Below are positions 50,535 to 60,400 of a stretch of 64,000 nt of DNA, in pieces. How positions within the stretch are numbered: position 1 is the stretch's first letter; every line of letters starts with the position of its first letter. The DNA is taken from NCBI RefSeq assembly GCF_002205895.1, contig NZ_NJDE01000006.1:155693-219692 (forward strand). Reading direction: 5' to 3'. The stretch comes from Saccharibacillus sp. O23 (GTDB lineage Bacteria > Bacillota > Bacilli > Paenibacillales > Paenibacillaceae). The notes under the pieces are model-generated. The model worked only from the letters and a program-made list of their open reading frames with translations. It was not told the origin of the DNA and made no database searches. Position numbers and translations under genes: made by a program.

Positions 50535-52586
50535 ATGAAAGTCTTTCGACGTTTAACCGAGAGTTTGTTTGCCCGAATTCTCTCTATTACGGCTTTATGC
50601 ATCGTGTTGTGCATGGTTGTTTCGATGATAACGGTCGGCTATATGATGATGAGTTCTTACGAAAACGTGCATCGGGAACTGCTGACGCAGGCAGCCGAAG
50701 AGAAAACGAAAGGATTGGAAATGACGATCGCTTCGCAGCAGAAGATTACGGACCAGATCGCCGACGAATTGTTTAACGTCGATTATTTCGAGAAATTGAA
50801 CAAAACCGGACAATCCGCGCCCGCGGACTTCGCTCGGCTTCAGCAGAGTCTCAAAGCCAAGCTCGAACAGTCCGGCGGTCTTTATGAAAATATCTTCTTC
50901 ACGTATCGGGACAAAGTGTACGTCGACGGCTTGAACGGCGTATCGCAAGGAACGGACATGCTCTCGACTTCGCCGTGGTATAAGCCCGTGCTGGACAGCG
51001 GCAAATCTCTGGTAGGCGATCTTCAGCTGTCGCCCGTTACCGGACTGCCGGCCATAGCCGTGGCTGCTCCGGTCTTGGATCCGTCGTCCGGCAAGGTGCT
51101 CAGCGTGTTTGCGCTGCCGATCAATGTTAATGTCCTGTTGAAGCAGATCACCCAACAGACGGGCGATCAAACGATCGTAACGGTGGTCACGGACGAAAAA
51201 GGACAAGTGATCGCTTCGCAAAATGCCGATCAAGTGCTGAAAGTGGACTTTTCCAAGCTGAATAACGAAAAAGGTATGAAACAGCTCGCCGTCTCGAACA
51301 GCGGAAACGGCTACGTCACCCTTGACGGTTCCCGTTATCTGGCGGCGTTCGTCAAAGACGACGTGCTCAAGATGAACGTGATCACTTACCAGCCGGTAAG
51401 CAGTTATATGAACGGATTGTACGGCATCTTGCTGACGATGGCGGGAATCACGGTTGCCGCTCTGCTGCTGGCGATCGCGGTACTGTTCTTTATCGTGCGG
51501 GGCATCGTTCGGCCGATTCAACTGGCATCCGGTCAATTGGCGCTGATGTCCGAATACGATTTTTCGCAGACCCTTTCGGAAAAGCACGCGAATCATAAAG
51601 GCGAAACCGGCGTATTGATCCGTTCGATGATTCAGATGCAGGAAAATATGAAGCAGGTCATTCAGGCCGTCGATCACGAAGTCGTCGATCTCAAAGAAGT
51701 GTCGGGCATCGTCCATACGATGTTCCGAGAAATGGACCGGGAGCTGCAAGACGTCTCCGCGACGACGCAGAACATGTCCGCGGGCTTGGAAGAAACGGCG
51801 GCGTCCACGCAGCAGATCAACGCATCGACGAACGAATTCGAGAAAGCGATCGAATCGATCGCCAAAGGCGCGGAAGACGGTTCGGCGGAAGCGGCGGTCA
51901 TCAGCCGGCGCGCGGGCGAATTGAAAACGGCTCTGCAGCGCTCCGTCACGCAGACCAAGACCGTCTACGGAGATATTCAATCCGGCTTGGAAACGGCTCT
52001 GGAGAACTCCAAATCCGTCGATGCGATTCAAGCGCTCAGCGAATCCATTCTGCAAATCACGCAGCAGACGAATCTGCTCGCGCTGAATGCTTCGATCGAA
52101 GCCGCCAGAGCGGGAGAAGCGGGCCGAGGTTTCGCCGTCGTCGCGGACGAAATCCGCAAATTGGCGGACGCGTCCAAGAATGCGGCCGGCGAGATTCAGA
52201 CGATCACCGGCAGCGTAACCGATTCCGTCGGCCGTTTGCAGGAGCTCACCCAACAGTTGATGGATCTGATCACGGTCAGCGTCCTGCCGGATTACGAGAT
52301 GATGGACCGAACGAGCGAATCTTATCTGCAAGACGCGACTTATATGGACCGAATGGTCGCGGACTTCAGCTCGACCAGCGAACAGCTTCGGGCATCCGTC
52401 AAGAATTTGGCCGAAGCGATTCAAGAGATTTCGGTCTCCAACAACGAGTCGGCGGAAGGCACGGAAGAGATCGCGGACAAGGCGGTTACCGTGGTGAACA
52501 AAGCAAGCGGAATCGCCGAAGAAGCGCAGAAAACGAATGACAGCGCCGACCGTCTGAACCGCATGATCCGTCAGTTCAAGATTTAG
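50535..52586 (+). CDS. Methyl-accepting chemotaxis protein
   Basis: 683 residues, ATG at 50535 with GAGGAGA upstream. First membrane helix about 15-37, an extracellular Cache-type sensor (about 40-290, with the region [20 protein letters not shown]), second helix about 300-325 ([20 protein letters not shown]), HAMP (about 326-380) and a cytoplasmic signalling domain whose hairpin tip reads [20 protein letters not shown]. It signals to CheA through CheW; the ligand is likely a small organic compound. No C-terminal CheR-binding pentapeptide. Confidence 0.95.
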   Translation: MKVFRRLTESLFARILSITALCIVLCMVVSMITVGYMMMSSYENVHRELLTQAAEEKTKGLEMTIASQQKITDQIADELFNVDYFEKLNKTGQSAPADFARLQQSLKAKLEQSGGLYENIFFTYRDKVYVDGLNGVSQGTDMLSTSPWYKPVLDSGKSLVGDLQLSPVTGLPAIAVAAPVLDPSSGKVLSVFALPINVNVLLKQITQQTGDQTIVTVVTDEKGQVIASQNADQVLKVDFSKLNNEKGMKQLAVSNSGNGYVTLDGSRYLAAFVKDDVLKMNVITYQPVSSYMNGLYGILLTMAGITVAALLLAIAVLFFIVRGIVRPIQLASGQLALMSEYDFSQTLSEKHANHKGETGVLIRSMIQMQENMKQVIQAVDHEVVDLKEVSGIVHTMFREMDRELQDVSATTQNMSAGLEETAASTQQINASTNEFEKAIESIAKGAEDGSAEAAVISRRAGELKTALQRSVTQTKTVYGDIQSGLETALENSKSVDAIQALSESILQITQQTNLLALNASIEAARAGEAGRGFAVVADEIRKLADASKNAAGEIQTITGSVTDSVGRLQELTQQLMDLITVSVLPDYEMMDRTSESYLQDATYMDRMVADFSSTSEQLRASVKNLAEAIQEISVSNNESAEGTEEIADKAVTVVNKASGIAEEAQKTNDSADRLNRMIRQFKI

Positions 52587-52661
52587 ATCGAATCGGCTTC
52601 GTGTTCTCCGAGCGTTCTTCCGTTTATAATAGGAAGAAAAAAGCAGAGGAGGACCGCCGTT

Positions 52662-53405
52662 ATGTACCGTATCGCCGTTTGCGACGACGAGCCGCCGCGC
52701 CGCGAAGAAGTTCGCCGCATGCTGATCGATCTGTCGGTCAAATCGGGCATCGATTTCGAGACGACTTTATTCGCTTCGGGCGAAGAACTGCTGGCTCATT
52801 ACGAGCGCGGCGGAGAGCCTTTTCATATCTGGGTGCTGGATATCGAGATGGACGGGTTGACCGGAATCGAGACGGCCCGCCGCCTTCGGGAAAAGAAGCG
52901 TCTGAGCGAACAGATCTTGTTCCTGACGAGTTACGCGGAATATATGCTGGAGAGCTTCGACGTCATCACGTTCCAGTACCTGCTCAAGCCGGTCGGCCCG
53001 GACGTTTTCGAAGAGAAGGTGCTTAAGGTCTGTCGGTACTTCGAGGAGAAAGAACGGGAGATTCTGATCGTGAAGTCGCCGGAAGGCGAGTTGGTGCTGC
53101 ATCAAGACGAGATTATCGCGATCGAAGCCGCCAAGAGCCTTACGGTGAAAAACAAACTGAAGATTACGACCGAACGGGACGTGCATGAAGCCAGAGGCTT
53201 GATCTCGAGCTACGCCGAAGCGCTCAAAGAAGGCCGGTTCCTGCAAATCCATCGCTCGATCCTGATCAATCTGCCGCATGTGCATCGTTTCGCGGGCAAT
53301 CGGGTGGTGATGTCCAACGGGATGGAACTGCCGATCGGACGCTCGAAAGTCAAAGAAGTCAAAGACGCCTGCACGCGCTTCATGGTAACGAGGGAAGACG
53401 CATGA
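52662..53405 (+). CDS. LytTR-family response regulator
   Basis: 247 residues, ATG at 52662 (AGAGGAGGA upstream). Receiver domain with acidic pair D8/D9 (RIAVCDDEPP) and phospho-acceptor D60 (WVLDIEMDGLTG), then a LytTR DNA-binding domain from about 140 (EREILIVKSPEGELVLHQDE ... FLQIHRSILINLPHVHR). The 3' end overlaps the histidine kinase gene by 4 bp. The pair resembles AgrA/AgrC or the LytTR regulators of bacteriocins and quorum peptides. Target direct repeats were not located. Confidence 0.95.
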   Translation: MYRIAVCDDEPPRREEVRRMLIDLSVKSGIDFETTLFASGEELLAHYERGGEPFHIWVLDIEMDGLTGIETARRLREKKRLSEQILFLTSYAEYMLESFDVITFQYLLKPVGPDVFEEKVLKVCRYFEEKEREILIVKSPEGELVLHQDEIIAIEAAKSLTVKNKLKITTERDVHEARGLISSYAEALKEGRFLQIHRSILINLPHVHRFAGNRVVMSNGMELPIGRSKVKEVKDACTRFMVTREDA

Positions 53406-54691
53406 GCGAATGGCTGCGGCTGTCTTTGCTTAATCTGGGCGTCACGTCGGTCATGGCCGTTCAGGCCAACTTTTATTTCAATTCCGTATTCGGACAAGGC
53501 AAAAGCAGGCCGGGCAAGCCTTATTGGATCGCGGTTTTCGTGCTGCTGACTTTCGCGTACCTGACGTTCGATTTCACGGATGTATGGTCTTCGGTGCTCG
53601 CGCTGACGATCATGCTCGTCTTCGCTCAAGGATACGGCGTGCCGCAGAAGTTGAAGGTGATGTTCGCTATATTGTATACCGTGCTGCTGACCTTGGTGAA
53701 CCTGATCATGGTGTATCTGCTGAATCCGGCTCTCTATTCGGCGAGCCAAGAAAGCGGAACGGTACCCGAGCGCGCGATGATGGCGATTACGCTGCTGGTC
53801 GGGTGCATGGCGATGTTCGCGGTCATTCAAGTCATTCGTTTGGTCGTCAAAAGACGGCGATTCCCGCTCGAGTCCCGTTATGCGCTCGCTTTTCTGTGCG
53901 TGCCGATCATCAGCATCTATCTGGTGAACGTGTTTACGTTGTACAGCGAGAAGAACATTCACTATTTCTTGTCCGTATTCGGATTCATCGTGCTGAACGT
54001 GCTGGTCGTCTACGTGCTGGACGCGATGAGCGCAAGGTTTCAACTGACGCTTCAGAACGAACGGCTTCAGAGCCAGATGGACTATCAGGACGCCAATTAC
54101 GAGAAGACGGTGCACAGTTTCAAAGAGATCAAACGCATCATTCACGACACGAACAAGCAGCTTCTGCTGGTGGCGGAATATATCGAGCGGGGACGGAGCG
54201 AAGACGCGCGCGAACATATCCGCACGACGTTAAGCGAGATCGATCACGCGTATCGTCGGGTGAATACCGGCAATCTGGTGGTCGACGCGCTGGTCACGAA
54301 CGCGCTGAACGTAGGACACGCCAGCGGCATCCGCATGGATACCGAGCTGCGTCTGCGAGAGCCGGAACTGCCGATCGAACGGTACGATCTGTGCGTCGTG
54401 CTCGGCAATATGCTGGACAACGCCGTCGAAGCGTCCAAAGCGGTCAAAATCGCCGAAGACCGGCATATCCGCATCCAGATCCGTTCGAGCGAAGCCGCGC
54501 TGTTCGTTCGGGTGCGCAATCGAACCGACCGCGAAGTGACCGACCTGCGCAGCCGCAAATCCGACCCCGGCAATCACGGCTTCGGATTGACCAATATCGA
54601 GCGGATTTGCGACAAATACGGCGGGCATATGGCGATCGAGACCGAAGGCACGTCTTTCGACAATCTGGTCATGCTGCCTTTTCCTCAATAG
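53402..54691 (+). CDS. GHKL sensor histidine kinase (AgrC-like)
   Basis: 429 residues. Six hydrophobic segments in the first 220 residues, a short coiled coil, an H-box region KRIIHDTNKQLLLVAEYIE and a GHKL ATPase with N-box VLGNMLDNAVEASKAV and G-box GNHGFGLTNIERI. This is the AgrC/ComD-type design for membrane peptide sensors. ATG lies in the end of the regulator gene (ATGA overlap). No peptide precursor or AgrB processing gene lies nearby, so the stimulus is unknown. A terminator follows. Confidence 0.94.
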   Translation: MSEWLRLSLLNLGVTSVMAVQANFYFNSVFGQGKSRPGKPYWIAVFVLLTFAYLTFDFTDVWSSVLALTIMLVFAQGYGVPQKLKVMFAILYTVLLTLVNLIMVYLLNPALYSASQESGTVPERAMMAITLLVGCMAMFAVIQVIRLVVKRRRFPLESRYALAFLCVPIISIYLVNVFTLYSEKNIHYFLSVFGFIVLNVLVVYVLDAMSARFQLTLQNERLQSQMDYQDANYEKTVHSFKEIKRIIHDTNKQLLLVAEYIERGRSEDAREHIRTTLSEIDHAYRRVNTGNLVVDALVTNALNVGHASGIRMDTELRLREPELPIERYDLCVVLGNMLDNAVEASKAVKIAEDRHIRIQIRSSEAALFVRVRNRTDREVTDLRSRKSDPGNHGFGLTNIERICDKYGGHMAIETEGTSFDNLVMLPFPQ

Positions 54692-54693
54692 AC

Positions 54694-54730
54694 TTGGCCC
54701 TCCGAATTTGCCGTTCGGGGGTCTTTTTTT
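54694..54730 (+). terminator. Intrinsic terminator
   Basis: CCCTCCGAA, loop TTTGCCG, TTCGGGGG, then T7, just after the kinase gene. Confidence 0.88.
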
Positions 54731-54830
54731 GCGTTTCGGGACGTTTCGCGTTTTAGGGCGGCGGAACGGATTATGCTGAGGACATGAAAAAGAAAGCCGT
54801 CATTACGATTCGGAGAGGACGGGGACAGAG

Positions 54831-56960
54831 ATGACACCCACGACAAAAAGTTGGAAAAAAACGAGCGCGGCCGCTTTGGCGGCCATGATGCTGGCATTCC
54901 CGGCGTTGGCGGATCAAGGCAGCGCGTCTGCGGCGGAAACGTCGAACGCTTCGGCTGCGGCGAAAGCTCCCGAAGCATCCGTTAAAGATCAAGCCAAGCT
55001 GACGGCGCAGGAGATGGTCGAAGCGCTGATGGCGAATTACGGCGTGACCGGCGCGCAGTACGCGATTCGCGACAAAGGCAAGATCGTGCTGTCGGGGGGC
55101 ATGACGCTCGACGATCAAGGCAAGAAGCAGCCGATCAGCGCAAACAGCATGTTCGGAATCGGTTCGGTCAGCAAAATGTACGTGACCGCCGCGGCGATGG
55201 CGCTGGTGGACGACGGAAAAGTCGAACTCGATCAGCCGCTGACGACTTATCTGCCCGATTTCAAAATGGCCGACGAGCGTTACAAGAAGATTACCGTACG
55301 CATGCTGATGAACCATTCGGCCGGCCTCTACGGCTCCCATTACAAGAATACGATCCTGATGAACGACAACGATACGCAGAATATCGACAGCCTGCTGGAC
55401 AATATGAGCAAAGAACCTCTGAAGTCCGATCCCGGCGAATATTCCGTGTACGCCAACGACGGGTTCCAACTGCTGGAGCTGCTGGTCGAACGCGTAAGCG
55501 GGACGGAATACAGCGAGTTTCTGGCTCAACGTTTCGAAGATCCGCTGAAGCTGACCTCGACCAAGACGCCGCTCGACGAGTTCGACCGAACAAGACTCGA
55601 ACCGGTCCGTCTGCCGGGCATTCCGCAGGCGCTGCCGCCGGAAAACGCGAATATCCTCGGGACCGGCGGCGTCTATTCGACGGCCGAAGAACTGACGTCT
55701 TTCTCGGAAGTGTTGAGCGGCAAACATCCGGATCTGCTGTCGAAGAAGTCGGTCGACGCGATGCTCGAGAAGGAATACCGCAAAGGCGTCTGGGTACCGG
55801 ATACGAAAAATGCGTTCGGCTACGGGCTCGGTTGGGATTCGGTCGATCTGGAACCGTTCGGCGATTATAACATCCGCGCGGCGACCAAAGGCGGCGACAC
55901 GATCATGTACCATTCCGCGTTGATCACGCTGCCGGACGACGATCTGTCGATCGCGTTCGTGACCGCCGGCGGATCGTCGGTGTTCAACACGACCGCGGCG
56001 ACGAACGTTTTGCTGGAATATCTGAAACAGACCGGGAAGATCACGAACATTCTGCCGGAAGCGACGCATGCGAAACCGGTCAAACAAACCATGCCGGAGA
56101 CGTTGAAGAAATACGCGGGGCTGTACGGAACGGTCGGCGAGACGTGGGAAGTCAAGATCGAGAACGGCGAGATCGAAATGCCCGCGCTGATGAGCGCCTT
56201 GATTCCGGCTCAAACTTACGTGTATACGGGCAACAACGAATTCACGAGCGCGGACGGACGCAGCGTATTGGGCTTCGACGAACAGACCAACGGACACACG
56301 TACATGCGCGTTCGCAGCGATATGGAGCTTCCGGGCATCGGCAGCGCGCATATGGCGTTCTACGAAGTGCAGAAGCTGGACGCCAATCCGCTGACGGCTT
56401 CGACGGCGTCCGCATGGAAACAGCGCGCAGGCAAAACGTATTACGCGCTGGACGAGAAGATCAATTCGTTCTTCTACATCGCGCCTGCCGTATTGATGAA
56501 GAAGATCGCGCTGGACGCCGAAGGCCAATACGCCAACGGCACCCGGATCGTCGATGCCGATCATGCGGTCAACGTCGCCGAGATTCCGGTCATGAACGGC
56601 CGCGACGCGTTCGATCTGACGTTCTCCCGTCAAAACGGCGCCGAATATCTGCAAGCCGACGGCCGGACTTACGTCTCCGAAGACGCGATCAGCCCGATCT
56701 ATGCCGGAAAATCGGCGGTCGTGACGATCCCGGCTTCCGGAAGCGTGCGCTGGTTCAAGATTCCGGCCCAAGCGTCCGGCAAGAAGCTGACCGCCGAACT
56801 TCCGCAGGGCGCAGGCTTCGCCGTCTACGACAAGAACGGCGCGCCGGTCCACCTCTCGACGGCGATGCGAACGAATGCGGCAGAACTGCCGGAAGGCGGC
56901 ATGATCGTATTCGGCGGCAAAGCGGGCGATGCGGTGAAAGTAAAACTGGAAGCGAAATAA
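54831..56960 (+). CDS. Secreted serine hydrolase, beta-lactamase/PBP-type
   Basis: 709 residues. Signal peptide about 1-36 (KTSAAALAAMMLAFPALA). Class C beta-lactamase-like domain (about 55-400): SxxK as S112-K115 in GIGSVSKMYV, YxN in YSVYANDGF, and the third motif region FGYGLGWDSV followed by KGGDTIMYHS. The C-terminal 300 residues are beta-rich and not typical of classical enzymes. AGAGGACG lies upstream of the ATG. Likely a wall peptidase or esterase rather than an antibiotic-resistance enzyme. Terminator follows. Confidence 0.9.
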   Translation: MTPTTKSWKKTSAAALAAMMLAFPALADQGSASAAETSNASAAAKAPEASVKDQAKLTAQEMVEALMANYGVTGAQYAIRDKGKIVLSGGMTLDDQGKKQPISANSMFGIGSVSKMYVTAAAMALVDDGKVELDQPLTTYLPDFKMADERYKKITVRMLMNHSAGLYGSHYKNTILMNDNDTQNIDSLLDNMSKEPLKSDPGEYSVYANDGFQLLELLVERVSGTEYSEFLAQRFEDPLKLTSTKTPLDEFDRTRLEPVRLPGIPQALPPENANILGTGGVYSTAEELTSFSEVLSGKHPDLLSKKSVDAMLEKEYRKGVWVPDTKNAFGYGLGWDSVDLEPFGDYNIRAATKGGDTIMYHSALITLPDDDLSIAFVTAGGSSVFNTTAATNVLLEYLKQTGKITNILPEATHAKPVKQTMPETLKKYAGLYGTVGETWEVKIENGEIEMPALMSALIPAQTYVYTGNNEFTSADGRSVLGFDEQTNGHTYMRVRSDMELPGIGSAHMAFYEVQKLDANPLTASTASAWKQRAGKTYYALDEKINSFFYIAPAVLMKKIALDAEGQYANGTRIVDADHAVNVAEIPVMNGRDAFDLTFSRQNGAEYLQADGRTYVSEDAISPIYAGKSAVVTIPASGSVRWFKIPAQASGKKLTAELPQGAGFAVYDKNGAPVHLSTAMRTNAAELPEGGMIVFGGKAGDAVKVKLEAK

Positions 56961-56995
56961 GCTGCCTGGGCCGAACGGCTTAGACCGGAATGCGA

Positions 56996-57031
56996 AGATC
57001 CGATCTCCGAATAAGGGGATCGGATCTTTTT
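56996..57031 (+). terminator. Intrinsic terminator after serine hydrolase
   Basis: AGATCCGATCTCC and GGATCGGATCT with loop GAATAAGG, then TTTTT. Confidence 0.9.
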
Positions 57032-57057
57032 GGCGTCGAGCAAGTACAATGCAGTCT

Positions 57058-57251
57058 CTAACGGATCGAGGTGACGCTTAGCGGGCATTCGGAGCGGTTC
57101 TGAAATTCTAACGGAACGAGGTGACGCTTAGAATGAAAAAAGGCAGATTTTCGGCCTGAAAAGCGTCGAATCGGACGGCTAAGGAATCGACGATCCGTTA
57201 GAATTTCGAACCGGGTTATTTGGCGGCTCTAAGGGATCTACGTTCCGTTAG
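57058..57251. repeat. Four-unit palindromic intergenic element, family B, copy 3
   Basis: Units 57058-57081, 57108-57131, 57179-57201 and 57229-57251, centres 50, 70.5 and 50 nt apart. Spacers 1, 2 and 3 match those of copy 2 (31375-31568) over most positions. Spacer 1 is also similar to the reverse complement of spacer 3, so the dyad extends through the spacers. Confidence 0.9.
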
Positions 57252-57386
57252 CGGAGCCGCTTCGGTCAGGCATCGGGCGATTTCCGGGAGCGGTTTTGCG
57301 GGGCCGCTTTCCTTGCTTGCCGGTCCCGAAAAGCGAAAACAGGTTCCCCTTTTACCTGCAAAGAAGGTTTATTGGCACGCAAACGA

Positions 57387-57395
57387 TGGTATAAT
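57387..57395 (+). promoter_or_regulatory. Extended -10 promoter
   Basis: TGG followed by TATAAT (57390-57395); no clear -35. Same form as those at 11167 and 62244. Confidence 0.65.
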
Positions 57396-57471
57396 GAACG
57401 AATCGAAAAGTCAGGCAGGCCTCGCGCGCAGGATCGGGCCGTCTGTCGGAAAAGGGGCGTTAGAGGCGAAC

Positions 57472-60400
57472 ATGGGCGACTTTTTTGCAAGATCCGCGAC
57501 TTATTCGTATCACCTCTATTTGAGTGCGGACGGCAGCGGCAAGTTCTGGCTCAGCGCGACGGACGGCGAAGGTCCCGTGCTGCTGCGCGACGCCCTGACG
57601 CCGCTGCCGCGCTATATGCTGCCGGAATATCGGCTTAACCGGGAAGAGACGCCGGTGCGCGCTTCGCGGCTGCTTGTCGTGCGCGATACGCTGCTCAAAG
57701 CGATCGAACGGGGCGACGCGCCCGGGCTGCACCTGCATATGGGAGACGAAGTGGAACTGGCGATGTCGGCCGATCCGGAAGGGATCGAATTGACGTTCTT
57801 CCTCGACGGAGAACGCTCTTCGTTGATCGGCAGGCTGCCGGATCAGGCGAATTATCTCGAGCCGGGATGGTTGGGACGTTTCGGCGACGCCGGTTACGAA
57901 CTGATCGATCTTCCGGGCTTCGAAGAAGACGATCTGGATTGGATCGGTCGACGAATCGGCGCGGACGAATGGGAAGAACTGCTGACCGCCGCGATTCCGG
58001 CGATGCGCGAACGCGGCTTATCGGTTCGCAGCGAGATCGAATATTCGCCGAAGCCCGCGGGCCGGATCGAGATCGCGGATTGCGGCGAAGATTACGCGAG
58101 CGTGCGCGTATCGGCGGGCGAGTCCGCGCTGCGGCTGGAAGGGCTGGAAGGCTATGTGATCCAGCCGGTCGGAGCTTCGGTCCGCGACGGCGACGCTGCA
58201 CGGGCCGCCGAAATTGTCGGCATGAACGAAAGATCGCCGGAAGACTTCGCGGCAGCGTCCGAAGAGGTACGGCTTGTATCCGGACTTCCCGAAGCGGCTT
58301 CGCCGGGAGCGGAAGAAGCGGCGTTCTTCATGCGACCGGCGATCGACGCCGAAGCGGCCTCGCGGCTGCTGGGCGCTGCCGAAGGCGGAACGGTGCGCGG
58401 CGAAGCGCTGGCGGAGTTCGCGCGTTTGGCCGAGCGCGAATGGGGCGCTCTGATAACAGGGGAAGGCGCGGCGAAGTTCCGCGATCTGCACCGGCTCTAC
58501 GACGCGGCCGATTGGAGCTGGTCGCTCCGCGGAGGCCCGGTTCTCGAGCGCGGCGCGGGCGTCGTGCGCGCCGAGCCGGTCTTGACCGCTGGCGGGCGGC
58601 GCTTCACGGCCGCCGAGCTGACCGACGCCTGGACGCAGGGGCGTCGATATCTGCGCCTCGAGGACGGATGGATCGACCTCGAGGCGCCGGCGTTCGCCCG
58701 AAGCCTGCGCGAGCACGGCGCGGGCGGAGGGTCCGCCGGCCTGATCTCGGCCGGCTTCTCTTACCGGCAGCGCATCGGGCTGCCGGGAGAATCGGTAGCG
58801 GGCGAGCTGCCGCTCGAACTCGAAGGACCGCGGCCCGCGGAGGCCGGCGAAGAACGGCCGGCGCTCGCGCATCTGCGCTATCTGGCCGGATGGGGCATGA
58901 ACGGCGGCCTGCACGGCGGAGCCGAATCTCGGCTGGACGAGATTGCCGCTTGGGCGGCGGAGACGATCGACGCTTCGCCGGATTGCCGGCTGCTTGTCGT
59001 CGGCCGGCGCGAACTGCTGATCGCGCTGGCGGAAGCGTCCGGTCTGGGCGCGCCCGCAAGCGCGATCAGCGGGGCCGACGCCTCGGAAAGCGAACGGAAG
59101 AATCCTTCGGCACGATACGAGTTCGAAACCTCCGAAGGTTTGCAGAACAATCCGTCGGCCGGATTCAGGGGAGAAGCGCCCGAGCGTTTGCGGAATGATC
59201 CGCCGGCAAACGCTTCGGTCGAACAGCCGACCCGCTCGACCGGCTCAAGCGAGTCGGAAGGCGGTTTGATTCTCGTTCCGGTATCGCTGCTTCAGCGCGC
59301 GGATTTCGAAGATCGGCTTCAGGCGGATATTCTGCTGCTGCTCGAACCCGACGCTTCGGTCCGTTCGGACGAAACGAGATTGTTCAGCAAGCTGGACGGA
59401 GCGGATGCCCGGGTGCGGATCGCCGTTTATTCGGACGAAGGCCATATGAACGACGCGCGCGTGCGCGCCGTGCAGATTCGGCTGCTGAAGCTGTACGATT
59501 CGCTGACGCGCAGCTTTCTGCTGCTGGACCCGGCCCGGGGGACTTCGTCCGTGGGCGCGCGGCCGCCGCTGCGCGATCTTCCGGCTCCGATGCCGCTGCC
59601 TTCTTGGCGCAAAGAAGGCGGCATGGCCGAACTGTTCGTCGACGAAGCCGTTCCGCAGCCGCAAGCTCCGATCCGCGGAGGCATGGCGATTCCGCCGCGC
59701 GCCGGCGGATCGGACTCGCGCTTGGGTAACGGAGCTTCGGCGAACAAGGCGAACGGAGGATGGCCGACGCCCGACCCCCGAGATACGCAGATCGCGAAGC
59801 CGCAGCCGGAGCGGCGCGCCGAATCGGAGCTTCCGGCCAAGCGCCGGCCGCCGACGTACGGCAGCGAAGCCCGGCCGGTGCGTCCCGTGCAGCAGCAGTC
59901 GGCGGAGAAAGAATTCGTGGCCGCCGCGCGGGCGAATGCGGAGCGGACCGAACCGGAAGTGCCGTTCGTTCCGTTCTCCAGCTATTGGCCGACGTATGCG
60001 GCGATGAAGCCCGAACAGGAACGCTGGTATTTCTATTGGAGAAGCCGGTTCCGGGCAGGAGAGAAAATCGAGACGGATCTGTCGTATCTGTTCATCTATG
60101 TGTACGAGCTGATCAACGGCGTAGGCTGGGAACATCCGGGCGAAGGACTGGCGGCGATGATCGCGGTCTGGGAAAGCTACCGCGCCCGCTTCCGCCGTCT
60201 TGACGGCTATATGGCCGATTGGGTGCGCGAGTTCGCGATGGTCAACGCGCTCGATCTGCCGGACTCGCCCGCGCTGGAGCAGACGGCCGGCCAGCTCAAA
60301 GGCGAACTGCTCGATCTGGAACTGGCCCGGCGTTTCGAACGGCAGCCTGCCGACCTGACTTCGGAATTGATCGCGCGGCTGTCCGATTACGATATGACGA

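Larger units (their letters stand above)
56961..57471. other. 511-bp intergenic region before TerB gene
   Basis: Holds a terminator (56996-57031), the third family-B element (57058-57251) and an extended -10 promoter (57387). The open frame that starts at 57220 crosses the element and the promoter and is not a credible start for the gene. Confidence 0.75.

Noticed and set aside
57220..57471. Longer N-terminus for the TerB protein
   Set aside because: This part crosses the last unit of a repeat element and the extended -10 promoter, so it cannot lie within the main transcript.
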